Assembly: GCF_037482405.1 (NCBI RefSeq)
Contig: NZ_JBBHZZ010000003.1
Coordinates: 416,532 to 480,531 of the forward strand
DNA: 64,000 nt
Reading direction: 5' to 3'
Source of the DNA: Pseudokineococcus marinus
GTDB taxonomy: Bacteria > Actinomycetota > Actinomycetes > Actinomycetales > Quadrisphaeraceae
The notes under the pieces were generated by a model. That model did no database searches and was not told the origin of the DNA. It worked only from the letters and a program-made list of their open reading frames with translations. Below, one piece after another: positions 1 through 9,426 of the stretch; positions within the stretch are counted from its first letter, which is position 1, and every line of letters begins with the position of its first letter. The position numbers and the translations under genes are program-made.

Positions 1-1214
1 CGAGCGCCCTCGCCGACCGCGCCGGGCTCGCGGGCCTGGAGGGCGCGGGCGAGGGTGCGCTCGTGCGCCTGCGCGCCCACGACGTCGCCCGCGACGCGAG
101 CCGCCGGCTCGCCCCCGCGGAGCGCGAGAGGGCGCAGCGCCGGGGCCTCGCCGCCGCCGCGGCGGCGGGCGTGGCCACGGTCACCGAGTGCTCCGCGCCG
201 CACGTCGGCTCCCCGGACGACCTGCGGGCGCTGCGGGCGCTGTCCGACGCCGGCGAGGTGCCCGAGGTGCTCGCCTACTGGGGCGCGCTGGCGCGCGACG
301 AGGCGGAGGCGGCCGCCGCGCTCGCGGACGTCGAGGGCGCCGGCGTCCTCGGCCTGGCGGGCGACCTCTGCGTGGACGGCTCCTACGGCTCGCGCACCGC
401 GTGGCTGCGCGCGCCCTACGCCGACCTCGCGGGCACCGGGCTGCCGGCCGCCCACGCGGGCGTGCCCCACCTCCGCGCGGCCGACGTCGCCGACCACCTC
501 GTCGCCTGCACGCGCGCCGGGGTCCAGGGCGGCTTCCACGTCATCGGCGACGCCGCCGCCGACGCCCTCGTCGAGGGCCTCCTGGCCGCCGAGGCGCGGG
601 TGGGCACGGCGGTGCTGGCCTCCGCCCGCCACCGGGTCGAGCACCTCGAGGCGCCCGACGCGCGGGCGGTCGCCGAGCTGGCGCGCCTCGGCGTCGTCGC
701 GAGCGTGCAGCCCGCCTTCGACGCCCGCTGGGGCGGCCCGGACGGGCTCTACGCGCGTCGCCTCGGGAGCGAGCGGGCCTCGGCGCTCAACCCCTTCGCC
801 GACCTCGCCGCCGCCGGGGTGCCCCTGGCCCTCGGGTCCGACGCCCCGGTGACGCCCTTCGACCCGTGGGGCGCCGTCCGGGCGGCCGCCGCCGCGACGC
901 CGGGACCCGGCGCCCGCGCCCGCGGGCTCTCCGCCCGCGCGGCCTTCCTCGCCCACACCCGCGGGGGGTGGCGCGCGGCGCGGCGCGACGGCGAGGGCGT
1001 GCTGGTGCCCGGCGCCCTGGCGACGCTGGCCGTGTGGGAGGTCGGCGACCTCGTCGTCCAGGCCGCCGACGCGCGGGTCTCGAGCTGGAGCACCGACCCC
1101 CGCTCCGGCGTGCCCGGGCTGCCCGACCTGTCGGAGGGCGCGGCGGCCCCGCGCTGCCTGCGGCTCCTGCGCGCCGGCCGGGTGCTGCACGACACCGGCG
1201 ACCTCGCGGCCTGA
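1..1214 (+). CDS. Amidohydrolase family protein (YtcJ-like), 5' end outside window
   Basis: The frame is open from the first bases and stops with TGA at 1212-1214, so at least 404 codons are present and the N-terminus lies upstream. The visible part is the C-terminal two thirds of a metal-dependent amidohydrolase of the YtcJ type. FHVIGDAAAD corresponds to the HxIGD metal/catalytic histidine segment, RHRVEH to the next conserved histidine, and LALGSDAPV to the C-terminal aspartate strand. The N-terminal HxH metal pair would be upstream. The substrate cannot be read from sequence; homologues act on amides, cyclic ureas or formamides. It converges on the ROK regulator gene. Family assignment is good, specific function unknown. 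Confidence 0.85.
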   Translation, partial: SALADRAGLAGLEGAGEGALVRLRAHDVARDASRRLAPAERERAQRRGLAAAAAAGVATVTECSAPHVGSPDDLRALRALSDAGEVPEVLAYWGALARDEAEAAAALADVEGAGVLGLAGDLCVDGSYGSRTAWLRAPYADLAGTGLPAAHAGVPHLRAADVADHLVACTRAGVQGGFHVIGDAAADALVEGLLAAEARVGTAVLASARHRVEHLEAPDARAVAELARLGVVASVQPAFDARWGGPDGLYARRLGSERASALNPFADLAAAGVPLALGSDAPVTPFDPWGAVRAAAAATPGPGARARGLSARAAFLAHTRGGWRAARRDGEGVLVPGALATLAVWEVGDLVVQAADARVSSWSTDPRSGVPGLPDLSEGAAAPRCLRLLRAGRVLHDTGDLAA

Positions 1215-1216
1215 GA

Positions 1217-1270
1217 GCCTCGCGAGGCCGCAGGGTCGCAGGTCCGCAGGGCGGCACCGGCCCGGGCCGG
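1217..1270. terminator. Palindromes at a convergent gene junction
   Basis: The 63-bp gap between two converging genes contains GCCTCGCGAGGC (1217-1228) and CCGGCCCGGGCCGG (1257-1270), both perfect palindromes. They could form short hairpins that end transcription from both sides. There is no T-tract, so the call rests on position and symmetry only. Confidence 0.3.
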
Positions 1271-1277
1271 CAACGGC

Positions 1278-2570
1278 TCAGGCCGGCGCCAGCGCGAGCG
1301 GGTCGTCGAGCAGCGGGGCCAGCGCGAGCTCGGCGGCGCCGACGAGCGTGGAGTCCGCGCCGAGCCCGGCGAGCCGGACGTCGACGTGGCCGCGCAGCGC
1401 CGGCAGCACGAGCCGCTCGACCCACGGCAGGACGTCGTCCTCGACGACCGGCCACAGGTCGCGCCACAGCCCCGCGCCGACGAGGACGACGTGCGGGTCG
1501 AGGACGTTGACGACGCTCGCGAGCCCGCGCGCGAAGGACCGCGACACGCGCTCGCGCGTGCGCCGCGCCGCCACCCCGCCGCGGTCGAGGCGCTCGAGCA
1601 GGCGCTCGGCGACGTCCGGCGCCTCGGGGTCGACGTCGAGGGGGGCGGCCCAGGCCGCGGCCGACGTCTCCGCCTCCCAGCACCCGCGGCTGCCGCAGTG
1701 GCAGGGGCGGCCCTCGGGGTCGACGCCGATGTGGCCCACCTCGCCGGCGAAGCCGCGGCTGCCGGTGAGGCGGTGCCCGCCGGACACGACGCCCCCGCCG
1801 AGCCCCCAGGTGCCGCAGAGGTAGACGACGTCGGCGGTGTCGCGCGCGGCCCCGCGCCGGCACTCGGCCAGGACGCCGAGGTCGGCGTCGTTGCCGACGG
1901 CGACGGCGAGCCCCCGGCCCAGGCGGGCCTCGAGCTCGCCGGCCACCTGCTCGCCGACGGGCTGCTCCACCCAGCCCAGGTTGGGCGCCAGGCCGACGAC
2001 GCCGGCGCCCGCCCGCACGGTCCCCGGCACCGCGACGCCGGCCCCGACGAGGCGCGCCCGGTCGGCGGCCTCCGGCACGAGTCGCGCGGCCAGGTCCCCG
2101 GCGAGGGCGGCCACGCGGTCCGGCGGGGCCTCGGAGGGCACCTGGACGGTCCCGCGCTCGAGCACGGCGCCGCCCAGGCCCACGACCGCCGCGCGCAGCC
2201 AGTGGACGTCGAGGTAGAGCGCCAGCACCGTCGCCGAGCGCTCGCGCGGCGTCACGACGAGGGAGGGACGCCCGACGCCCCGCCCGGCCGCGGCGCGGGG
2301 CCGCCCCTCGTGGACGAGCCCCGCCTCGGCGAGGCCGCCCACGAGGTCGCCCACCGTCGAGCGCGACAGGCCGAGGGCCCCGGTCAGCTGGGCGCGGGTC
2401 AGGGGGCCGTCGCGGTGGACGGCCGACAGGAGCACCGACAGGTTGTGGCGGCGCACGTCGTCCTGGCTGCGGCCCACCGTCCGGGCAGCGGGGCGGCGGG
2501 GAGCATCGGGGCGGGGGGCCGCCCCCGCCCCGGCGGGCGCGCGCAGCGTCCCCCGGGACGGTTGGGCCAC
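1278..2570 (-). CDS. ROK family transcriptional regulator (XylR-like)
   Basis: 430 aa with an N-terminal winged helix (about residues 35-90; LTRAQLTGALGLSRSTVGDL is the helix-turn-helix) and a C-terminal ROK sugar-kinase-like domain. The ROK zinc signature appears as CHCGSRGCWE near residue 290, after a GEVGHIGVD segment. The GTG start lies 2 nt after the xylH stop codon, so it is the last gene of the xylF-xylG-xylH operon and is probably translationally coupled. By family it should bind an operator and respond to a sugar, here most likely xylose, with the upstream xyl promoter as target. The effector is inferred from context, not seen. Confidence 0.88.
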   Translation of the reverse strand: MAQPSRGTLRAPAGAGAAPRPDAPRRPAARTVGRSQDDVRRHNLSVLLSAVHRDGPLTRAQLTGALGLSRSTVGDLVGGLAEAGLVHEGRPRAAAGRGVGRPSLVVTPRERSATVLALYLDVHWLRAAVVGLGGAVLERGTVQVPSEAPPDRVAALAGDLAARLVPEAADRARLVGAGVAVPGTVRAGAGVVGLAPNLGWVEQPVGEQVAGELEARLGRGLAVAVGNDADLGVLAECRRGAARDTADVVYLCGTWGLGGGVVSGGHRLTGSRGFAGEVGHIGVDPEGRPCHCGSRGCWEAETSAAAWAAPLDVDPEAPDVAERLLERLDRGGVAARRTRERVSRSFARGLASVVNVLDPHVVLVGAGLWRDLWPVVEDDVLPWVERLVLPALRGHVDVRLAGLGADSTLVGAAELALAPLLDDPLALAPA

Positions 2571-2572
2571 CG

Positions 2573-3907
2573 CTACCGGCCGGACGAGCTGCGCCGGCGC
2601 CGGGAGACGGCGTCGACGGCGGCGGCGAGCAGGAGCACGGCGCCGGTGACGAGGAAGTTGACGAAGGCGCGCTGGCCGAGCAGCCCCAGGCCGTTGGCGA
2701 TCGTCGCGATGACGAGGCCGCCGATGACGGCGTTGACGACCTTGCCGCGGCCGCCGAAGAGGCTCGTCCCGCCGATGACGGCGGCGCCGACGCCGAGGAG
2801 CAGCGTGTTGCCGCCGCCGGAGCCGGGGGCGACGGAGTTGAGGCGGGAGGCCTCGATGACGCCGGACAGGGCCGCCAGCGTGGAGCCGATCATGAACACG
2901 GAGACGCGGATCATCTGGACGTTGATGCCCGCGCGCCGGGCCGCCTCGGCGCTGCCGCCCACCGCGTACACGTGCCGGCCGTAGGAGGTGCGGCCGAGCA
3001 CGAAGGTCAGCACGACGAGCAGGACGGCGATGAGCGGCACCGACCAGGGCATGCCCGCCAGGGTGATGCTCGGCACGCGCGCCCGGTTCTGGGACAGGAC
3101 CGCCGTGACGGCGAGGACGGCCGCGGCCACCGCGACCACGCGCAGCACGACGAAGGCGAGGTTGTCGCGGGTGAGCCCGCGGCGGCGCAGGGTCGACCAG
3201 CGCGCGAGGCTGAGGGCGGCGTACCCGCCCGCGGCGAGCGCGGCGAGGACCCAGCCGAGCGCGATCGGCACGTTGCCGTTGGCGATGGCGACGACGACGG
3301 GGTCGCGCACCGCGATGGTGCCGCCCTGGCCGATGAGCTGCAGCGTCACGCCCTGGAGGGCGAGGAAGAACGCCAGCGTGACGACGAAGCTCGGGATGCC
3401 GACCTTGGCGACGAAGAGCCCGATGAGCGTGCCGATGACGAGGCCGGCGAGCAGGCCGACGGGGACGCCGAGGAACCAGGGCAGGCCCGCGTCGCCGAGG
3501 GCGATGGCCATGACCGCGGCCGCGGTGCCGCCCGCGACGCCGGCGGACAGGTCGATGTCGCCGAGGAGGAGGACGAAGGTCAGCCCCATCGCCAGGACGA
3601 TGATCGAGGACGCCTGCACGAGCAGGTTGGCGAGGTTGCCGGCCGTGAGGAAGGTGTCGGGCCGCAGCGCCGAGAAGAGGACGAAGAGGACGGCGAGGCC
3701 CAGGAGCGCGGGCAGCGAGCCGATGTCGCCGCCCTTGAGGCGCTGCACGTAGGCGGTGACGCCCTCGCGGAAGGTGGGGGCGGCCGCGGCCTCGGACATC
3801 GGGCTGCCGCCCGACCCGGTGGCCCGGGCCAGCTCGACGATGCGCGCGCGCTCGTCGTCGGACGAGCCCGGGGACGGGGCGGGCGTGGTGCCGGTGGGGG
3901 TGCTCAC
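2573..3907 (-). CDS. xylH: Xylose-type sugar ABC transporter permease
   Basis: 444 aa from a GTG preceded by GAGGAG. The first 85 residues are a hydrophilic N-terminal tail; then follow about ten membrane segments of the BPD_transp_2 (ribose/xylose permease) family, including GLTFVLLLGDIDLSAGVAGG and ending SRRRRSSSGR. It would form the membrane channel of a CUT2-type sugar importer with the adjacent ATPase and binding protein. The start is 11 nt downstream of the xylG stop. The XylH name rests on the XylF-like binding protein in the same operon; the permease alone would only support a ribose/xylose/galactose-class call. Confidence 0.88.
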   Translation of the reverse strand: MSTPTGTTPAPSPGSSDDERARIVELARATGSGGSPMSEAAAAPTFREGVTAYVQRLKGGDIGSLPALLGLAVLFVLFSALRPDTFLTAGNLANLLVQASSIIVLAMGLTFVLLLGDIDLSAGVAGGTAAAVMAIALGDAGLPWFLGVPVGLLAGLVIGTLIGLFVAKVGIPSFVVTLAFFLALQGVTLQLIGQGGTIAVRDPVVVAIANGNVPIALGWVLAALAAGGYAALSLARWSTLRRRGLTRDNLAFVVLRVVAVAAAVLAVTAVLSQNRARVPSITLAGMPWSVPLIAVLLVVLTFVLGRTSYGRHVYAVGGSAEAARRAGINVQMIRVSVFMIGSTLAALSGVIEASRLNSVAPGSGGGNTLLLGVGAAVIGGTSLFGGRGKVVNAVIGGLVIATIANGLGLLGQRAFVNFLVTGAVLLLAAAVDAVSRRRRSSSGR

Positions 3908-3918
3908 GGGTGCGCTCC

Positions 3919-4740
3919 TCAGTCCTGCGCGGCGGCGGTCAGGCCGAGCTCGCCGGAGCGGCCCGTCGTGATGAGCTCGACGACCTGGCTGCTCGTGACG
4001 TCGCGCGTGCGGACGGTCGCGGCGGAGCGGCCCAGGTACAGAGCGGTGATGGAGTCGGCGACCTCGAAGACGTCGCTGAGGTTGTGGCTGATGAGGACGA
4101 CGCCCAGGCCGTTGTCGGCCAGCCGGCGCACGAGGTCGAGCACCTGGCGGGTCTGGGCGACGCCGAGGGCGGCCGTGGGCTCGTCGAGCAGGACGACCTT
4201 GGAGTTCCACAGCACGGCCTTGGCGATGGCCACCGTCTGCCGCTGCCCGCCCGAGAGGCTCGCGACGAGCTGGCGGACGGAGCGCACCGTGCGCACCGAG
4301 AGGCTCGCGAGGGTCTGGCGCGCCAGCTCCTCCATGGTCGTCTCGTCGAGGACGCCGGCCTTCTTCTTCTCGCGGCCGAGGAACATGTTCTGGACGATGT
4401 CGAGGTTGTCGCACAGCGCGAGGTCCTGGTAGACGACCTCGACGCCGAGGTCGGCGGTGTCCTTGGGCCCGTTCACCGTGACCGGCCGACCCTCGAAGAG
4501 GTACTGCCCGCCGTCGGTCGTGTAGATGCCGGCGACGCACTTGACGAGCGTCGACTTGCCGGCGCCGTTGTCGCCGACGAGCGCGGTGACCTCGCCCGCG
4601 CGCACGTCCAGGTCGACGCCGTGCAGCACCTGCACCGCGCCGAAGCTCTTGTCGATGCCGCGCAGGGACAGCAGCGGCGTCGCCGCGCCGTCGGGGCCGG
4701 AAGGGGCCGCGGTCGCGGCCGGGGTGCTCGTGGGGCCCAA
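3919..4740 (-). CDS. xylG: Sugar ABC transporter ATP-binding protein (XylG-like, single domain)
   Basis: 273 aa with one ATPase domain: Walker A GDNGAGKST (about residue 56), a Q-loop near VVYQDLAL, signature SLSGGQRQ, Walker B VVLLDEPTAA and switch ISHNL. CUT2 ATPases in enterobacteria are usually tandem two-domain proteins of about 500 aa; this is the single-domain form common in actinobacteria, so a homodimer is expected. The start codon is TTG, supported by GAGGAGGA about 6 nt upstream on the coding strand. It sits between the binding protein gene, beyond a sequence gap, and the permease gene. Confidence 0.88.
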   Translation of the reverse strand: MGPTSTPAATAAPSGPDGAATPLLSLRGIDKSFGAVQVLHGVDLDVRAGEVTALVGDNGAGKSTLVKCVAGIYTTDGGQYLFEGRPVTVNGPKDTADLGVEVVYQDLALCDNLDIVQNMFLGREKKKAGVLDETTMEELARQTLASLSVRTVRSVRQLVASLSGGQRQTVAIAKAVLWNSKVVLLDEPTAALGVAQTRQVLDLVRRLADNGLGVVLISHNLSDVFEVADSITALYLGRSAATVRTRDVTSSQVVELITTGRSGELGLTAAAQD

Positions 4741-4833
4741 GGGGGTCCTCCTCGTCGAGGCGCCGGGGGACCGGCGGCCGGGGGTGCTCGTGGGGCCGCG
4801 CGCCGGGCCGGGACGGGCGCGCTGCGGCCACCA

Positions 4834-4853
4834 CCGGGCGCGGGGGCGCCCGG
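4834..4853 (-). terminator. GC hairpin between xylF and xylG, possible attenuator
   Basis: CCGGGCGC and GCGCCCGG form an 8-bp stem around a GGGG loop in the xylF-xylG intergenic space. A partial terminator here would let xylF be expressed above the membrane genes, as is usual for binding proteins. The flanking sequence gap hides any further structure. Confidence 0.35.
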
Positions 4854-4898
4854 CGGTGACCGGGGGAGCGGGGGAGCCGCGGAGGGGGGGGGGGGGGG

Positions 4899-5058
4899 NN
4901 NNNNNNNNNNNNNNNNNNNNNNNNNNNNNNNNNNNNNNNNNNNNNNNNNNNNNNNNNNNNNNNNNNNNNNNNNNNNNNNNNNNNNNNNNNNNNNNNNNNN
5001 NNNNNNNNNNNNNNNNNNNNNNNNNNNNNNNNNNNNNNNNNNNNNNNNNNNNNNNNNN
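4899..5058. other. Assembly gap (160 N)
   Basis: A run of N preceded by sixteen consecutive G. Reading frames drawn across it are not meaningful. Confidence 1.
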
Positions 5059-5124
5059 GCTGACGCGGTGCGTCAGCGGGACCGGGTGCCTCCGGAGACG
5101 CCGTTCCTCAGGAGATGCTGTTCG

Positions 5125-6225
5125 TCAGGAGATGCCCAGCTCGCTGCAGGCGTCGGCGAACTTCTCCGTGCAGAGCTCGTCGGCGGTGACGAAGCCGTCG
5201 TCCACGACGTCCTTGACGTTGTCGCGGAAGATGGCCTGCGGCTCGAGGAGGATGGACGCGACCTCGCGGCCGCCCGTCTCGTCGGTCACGGTGCCCGTGG
5301 TCTCCGGCTCCTCGCCGTTGATGAGGGCGATCGCCGTGTCGGCGAGGCCCTGCGCCTCCTCGGTGACGGCCTTGTACACCGTCATGCACTGGTCGCCGGC
5401 GAGGATGTTCTGCAGGCCCTGGACGGTGGCGTCCTGCCCCGTGACCGGCACCTGGCCGTTGAGGCCGTTCTTCGCGAGGATCGAGATGGCGGCGTTGCCG
5501 AGGCCGTCGTTGGCGGCCAGGACGCCCCCGATGGTCGGGTTCTGCGTGAGCATCTGCTCGAAGATCGTCGCGGCCTGCTGGTTGTCCCACTCCGGCACGG
5601 CCTGCTCGGCGACGACGGTGTACTGCGTCATCGGGTCGAGGACGCTGTGGGCGCCGGCGGCGAAGAGGGTCGCGTTGTTGTCGGTCGGCGAGCCGTTGAG
5701 GTAGGCGATGTCCGTCGGCTCGTCGCCGAGGCACTGGGCCAGGCCCTCGCCCTGGAGCTCGCCGACGCGGGTGTTGTCGAAGGAGACGTAGTAGTCCGCC
5801 GACCCGCCGAGCGTGAGGCGGTCGTAGTCGATCGTCTGGACGCCGGCCTGCTCGGCCTTGGCCTGGATGGCCGCGCCCGAGTCGCTGTCCAGGTTGACGA
5901 TGGCGAGGACCGCCACCCCCTGGGTGATCATCTGGTCGGCGATGGTCTGCATGGCCGACGCGTCGCCCTGGGCGTTCTGGATGACGGCCGTGACGCCGGC
6001 GTCGTCGAACGCCTGCTGGAGCAGCGGGGCGTCGAAGGACTCCCAGCGGGCCGAGGACTCGGTGTCGGGGAGGATCACGCCGACCTGGGGGCTGTCGGAC
6101 CCCCCGCCGCCGTCGGTGCTGCCACCGGAGCTGCCCGAGCCGGAGCCGGAGTCGCTGCCGCAGCCGGCGAGGGCGAGGACGGCGGCCGCGGAGGCGGCCG
6201 CGAGGGCGGTGCTGCGCACGCGCAT
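5125..6225 (-). CDS. xylF: Xylose ABC transporter substrate-binding lipoprotein
   Basis: 366 aa. The ATG start is set by GAAGGAG 6-8 nt upstream and by the signal peptide that follows it. A lipobox, LALAGC, places the lipidated cysteine near residue 22, followed by a Gly/Ser-rich linker. The mature protein is a periplasmic-binding-protein type 1 sugar receptor closely resembling XylF: VGVILPDTESSARW, YDRLTLGGSADYYVSFDN, LNGSPTDNNATLF and PVTGQDATVQGL match conserved XylF segments. It would capture xylose, or a related sugar, at the outer membrane face and deliver it to XylGH. It is the first gene of the operon. Confidence 0.9.
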   Translation of the reverse strand: MRVRSTALAAASAAAVLALAGCGSDSGSGSGSSGGSTDGGGGSDSPQVGVILPDTESSARWESFDAPLLQQAFDDAGVTAVIQNAQGDASAMQTIADQMITQGVAVLAIVNLDSDSGAAIQAKAEQAGVQTIDYDRLTLGGSADYYVSFDNTRVGELQGEGLAQCLGDEPTDIAYLNGSPTDNNATLFAAGAHSVLDPMTQYTVVAEQAVPEWDNQQAATIFEQMLTQNPTIGGVLAANDGLGNAAISILAKNGLNGQVPVTGQDATVQGLQNILAGDQCMTVYKAVTEEAQGLADTAIALINGEEPETTGTVTDETGGREVASILLEPQAIFRDNVKDVVDDGFVTADELCTEKFADACSELGIS

Positions 6226-6550
6226 GGATGCTCCTTCGCATCGTGGACCCGGGTCGTCGTCGGCCCGTGGATAAGTCGCGGGCCCGAACATATCTGTGAC
6301 GGGGCCGTCCGACGACCACCGTGATGCGATCGTGACGCGGCAGCACCTGCCCGGGTGACGGACCCCCCAGCGGTGGAGGGCGCGCCGGCGCCTCGACGCC
6401 GCCGGCGCGGCGGGTGCGACGCGGGACGCGAGCAGGGGTCCGCCCCGGGTCCCCGACGGCATCGGGCCCCGTCGGACGCGCTGGGCCCTGACCTGCGACG
6501 ACGGTGCATCACCGCAGGTCAGAGGGGGTCCCCGACCTCGCCGCAGGCGG

Positions 6551-6578
6551 TTGACACCGGCCCTGCCCCGAGTACCGT
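6551..6578 (+). promoter_or_regulatory. Candidate sigma-70-type promoter upstream of lnt
   Basis: TTGACA, 16 bp, TACCGT. The -35 matches consensus perfectly. It is about 210 bp from the lnt start, so it would give a long leader; a second -10 box lies directly before the gene. Confidence 0.3.
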
Positions 6579-6778
6579 CGTCGTCGGCCACCGCGGCCAC
6601 CCGTGCACGTGGTGGAGCAGCGGCGGACCCGCTCGCCCCGTAGACAACGTCCCGCAGACCCCGGCGCCACCGAGGCTCGGACGGACCGAAGGGCGGGCGG
6701 GTCCGTCCGCTCAGCCGCCCCGCCGGCAGCTCGACGTCGCGGCTCCGGCGCCGTCGCCGGGCCCCCTGGTCGGGCGCC

Positions 6779-6784
6779 TACCCT
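6779..6784 (+). promoter_or_regulatory. -10 box of a probable leaderless lnt transcript
   Basis: TACCCT lies 6 nt before the GTG start of lnt and no Shine-Dalgarno is present. This spacing puts the transcription start at or next to the start codon. Confidence 0.5.
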
Positions 6785-6790
6785 GGGCCC

Positions 6791-8599
6791 GTGCTGCTGC
6801 GCCCCTCGCCCCTGGCCCGCGCGGCCACCGCCGCGCTGGGGGGCGCGCTCGTGGCGGTCGCCTTCCCCGAGCCGGGCTGGTGGTGGCTCGCCGCCCCCGG
6901 GGTCGGCGCCCTCGTGGCCGCCGTCGCCGGCACGCGGCTGCGCACCGCCGCCCTCCTGGGGCTCCTCCACGGCCTGGTCCTCTTCGGCGTGCTGCTGCGC
7001 TGGACGGCGGAGTACGTCGGCCCGGTCGCCTACGCGCTCGCGGTGGCCGAGGCCCTCTTCGTCGCCCTCACCGGGGTCCTCGTCGCGCTCGTGCTGCGCC
7101 GTCGCACCCCGGGCACGGCCGGCCGGGCCCGCGCCGGCACGCCCGCGCGCCGGGAGGTGCCGCCGGGCGCCTGGGCGCCCCCCGGCGCGGCGACGGCGTG
7201 CCTGCAGGCGGTCGGCGCGGGCGCGGTGTGGACGGGTGCGGAGGCCCTGCGGGGCCGCTTCCCCTTCGGTGGCTTCGGCTGGGGACGGCTCGCCTTCAGC
7301 CAGGCGGACGCGCCGACCGTCGGGCTGGCCGCCCTGGGCGGGGCGCCGCTCGTGTCCTTCGCCGTCGCGACGACGGGGGCCGCGCTGGCGCTGGTCCTCC
7401 TGCACCTCGCGGCAGCGGTGGGAGAGCACCGGCTCCGCCGCGAGGAGACGTCGCACCCCGCCGGTCCGTCGTCCACCGCCCCGCGGGCGCTCGCGCGGTC
7501 GACCGCGCGGGTGCTGCCCCCGCTCGTGCTCGCGGCGCTCCTCGCCGCCGGCGGGGCGCTCGTGCCGCGCCCCACGGCCGCGGAGGCCGGGACCCTCGTC
7601 GTCGCCGCCGTGCAGGGGGACGTGCCGGAGCCGGGCCTGGACTTCAACGCCGAGCGGCGCGCCGTCCTCGACAACCACGTGCGCGCCACCGAGGAGCTGG
7701 CCGACGCCGTGGCCGCGGGGCGGGCGCCGCAGCCCGACGTCGTCGTCTGGCCCGAGAACGCCAGCGACATCGACCCGTTCGCCAACGCCGACGCCGCCGA
7801 CCGCATCGAGGAGGCCGTCCGGGCGATCAGGGCGCCGGTGCTCGTCGGCACGCTCGTCCGCGGCAGCCGAGGCACCGGGCTGCCCGCGGACCTCGAGGCG
7901 GGCACGGGCAGCACAGGGGGCGCGGGGGACGAGCTCGAGGACGACGAGCTGCGCAACGTGGTCGTCGTGTGGGAGCCGGGGGAGGGCCCGACCCAGGTCT
8001 ACGCCAAGCGGCACCCGGTGCCCTTCGGCGAGTACGTGCCCCACCGCGACTTCTTCCGCCTCTTCAGCGACAAGGTCGACCTCGTGCGCGCCGACATGGT
8101 GCCGGGGGAGCGGCCCGGCCTCCTCGACGTCGCCGGAGCCCGGCTGGGCGCCCTCATCTGCTTCGAGGTGGTCGAGGACGGCCTCGTCGACGACGTCGTC
8201 CGCGGCGGCGCCGAGCTGCTCGTCGTCCCGACGAACAACGCCACGTTCGGCTTCACCGACGAGAGCGTCCAGCAGCTCGCCATCTCCCGGGTGCGGGCCG
8301 TCGAGGAGGGCCGAGCGGTCGTCCACGCGTCCACCGTGGGCGTCTCGGCGGTCATCGCCCCGGACGGCAGCACGGGCCGCACCACCGAGCTGTTCACCCC
8401 CGACGTCCTCGTCCAGGAGGTCCCCCTGCGCACCAGCCTGACCCCCGCCGCGCGCGCGGGCGCCTGGCCCGAGGCCGCCCTCACGGTGCTGGGGGCCCTC
8501 GCGGCCCTCGTCGGCGCCCTGGGCGGGCGGCGCGCCCGTGCCGGACGGTCCGACGACGACGGCGACGGCGCCGCGGACGACGACCCCCACGGTCCCGGG
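6791..8599 (+). CDS. lnt: Apolipoprotein N-acyltransferase, 3' end in gap
   Basis: 603 codons are visible before the gap. The N-terminal ~200 residues carry several membrane helices; the C-terminal half is a nitrilase-like domain with the expected Glu-Lys-Cys triad: VVWPENASDIDP (Glu), KRHPVPFGEYVP (Lys) and GALICFEVVEDG (Cys). The enzyme N-acylates the lipid-modified cysteine of lipoproteins in the cytoplasmic membrane. The acidic tail GDGAADDDPHGPG suggests the end is near. The stop is lost in the gap; a TGA at 8787-8789 overlapping the fxsA GTG is a plausible end if the true gap length shifts the frame. The continuous frame into fxsA is a gap artefact. Confidence 0.88.
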
Positions 8600-8749
8600 N
8601 NNNNNNNNNNNNNNNNNNNNNNNNNNNNNNNNNNNNNNNNNNNNNNNNNNNNNNNNNNNNNNNNNNNNNNNNNNNNNNNNNNNNNNNNNNNNNNNNNNNN
8701 NNNNNNNNNNNNNNNNNNNNNNNNNNNNNNNNNNNNNNNNNNNNNNNNN
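8600..8749. other. Assembly gap (150 N)
   Basis: Run of N flanked on both sides by CCCGGG-rich sequence; hides the end of lnt. Confidence 1.
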
Positions 8750-8785
8750 CCGGGCCCGGGTGCCCTCGGCGGCGGGCGGCGCGGC

Positions 8786-9376
8786 GTGAGCGCCCCCCGC
8801 GCAGCCGGCCCCCGCCGGGGCCCGGGGCGCCGGCGCCGGTGGCTCGCCGTCCTGCCGCCGCTGGCCGTCCTCGTCGAGCTGCTCGGGATCCTGCTCGTCG
8901 GCGAGGCGGTGGGCGCGGGGTGGACCGTCCTGCTGCTGCTGGCCGCGGCCGCCCTCGGCGTCGTCGTCCTCGTCCGGGGCGGGCTGGGCGGTGCCCGGCG
9001 CGCGGCGCGCGCGGCCCGGGAGGGCCGCCTCGACGGCCGGTCGGCCGGCCGGGAGCTGGGAGACGCCGGCCTCGTGGCGCTCGGCGGGGTCCTCCTCGTC
9101 GTGCCCGGCTTCGTCAGCGACGTCGTCGGCCTCGCGTGCGTGCTGCCCCCCACGCGCCCGCTCGTGCGCCGGCTCCTCGGCGCGGCCGCCGGCGCGCTCG
9201 CGCTCCGGGTCGTCGGGCTCCGCCGCGGCGACGTCGTCGCCGGCCAGGTCGTCCTCGACCCCGACGCCTCGAGCGGGCGTCCCCCTGGTCGGCGGCCCGA
9301 CGGCGAGGACCCGGGCGACGGGCCCCTGCGCGGGCGGGTGCTGCCCCCGTCGAAGGAGCCGCCGGAGCCGCGCTGA
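8786..9376 (+). CDS. fxsA: FxsA family membrane protein
   Basis: 196 aa from a GTG. Helices at about residues 15-35 (LAVLPPLAVLVELLGILLVG) and 42-60, then a loop with GRELGDAGLVALGGVLLVVPGFVSDVVGL, the conserved core of FxsA, and a hydrophilic C-terminal tail. FxsA was named for suppressing F-plasmid exclusion of phage T7 in E. coli; its ordinary cellular role is not established. It directly follows lnt and is probably cotranscribed with it. The alternative ATG-less upstream frame is disrupted by the gap, so the start could be slightly earlier. Confidence 0.8.
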   Translation: MSAPRAAGPRRGPGRRRRWLAVLPPLAVLVELLGILLVGEAVGAGWTVLLLLAAAALGVVVLVRGGLGGARRAARAAREGRLDGRSAGRELGDAGLVALGGVLLVVPGFVSDVVGLACVLPPTRPLVRRLLGAAAGALALRVVGLRRGDVVAGQVVLDPDASSGRPPGRRPDGEDPGDGPLRGRVLPPSKEPPEPR

Positions 9377-9426
9377 CGCGCCGGACCGCACCACGACGAC
9401 GGCCGCGCCGCCCCCTCGGGGGCGGC

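Larger units (their letters stand above)
4741..5124. other. xylG-xylF intergenic stretch, mostly an assembly gap
   Basis: This 384-bp stretch lies between xylG and xylF. It contains the hairpin at 4834-4853, a second copy of a GGGTGCTCGTGGGGCC segment shared with the xylG 5' end (4722-4737 and 4780-4795), a run of G just before the gap and 160 N. After the gap, TCAGGAGATGC occurs twice (5108 and 5125), the second copy carrying the xylF stop. No gene is visible. Confidence 0.6.
6226..6790. other. Divergent intergenic region xylF / lnt
   Basis: 565 bp without a convincing gene. Next to xylF it holds an AT-rich patch that stands out in this genome, including ACATATCTGT (6288-6297), a near-palindrome placed where a ROK operator or the xyl promoter would be expected. 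On the plus strand there is a TTGACA/TACCGT pair (6551-6578) and the lnt -10 box (6779-6784). The middle is otherwise featureless. Confidence 0.5.

Noticed and set aside
2573..4834. A 753-codon frame covering xylG and xylH on the minus strand
   Set aside because: Only the part after 3907 codes the permease; the upstream part is an Arg/Pro-rich shadow of xylG, and xylH has its own GTG with GAGGAG.
6791..9376. One long frame joining lnt to fxsA as a fusion protein
   Set aside because: The frame crosses 150 N, whose true length is unknown; fxsA has its own GTG and the two families are separate elsewhere.
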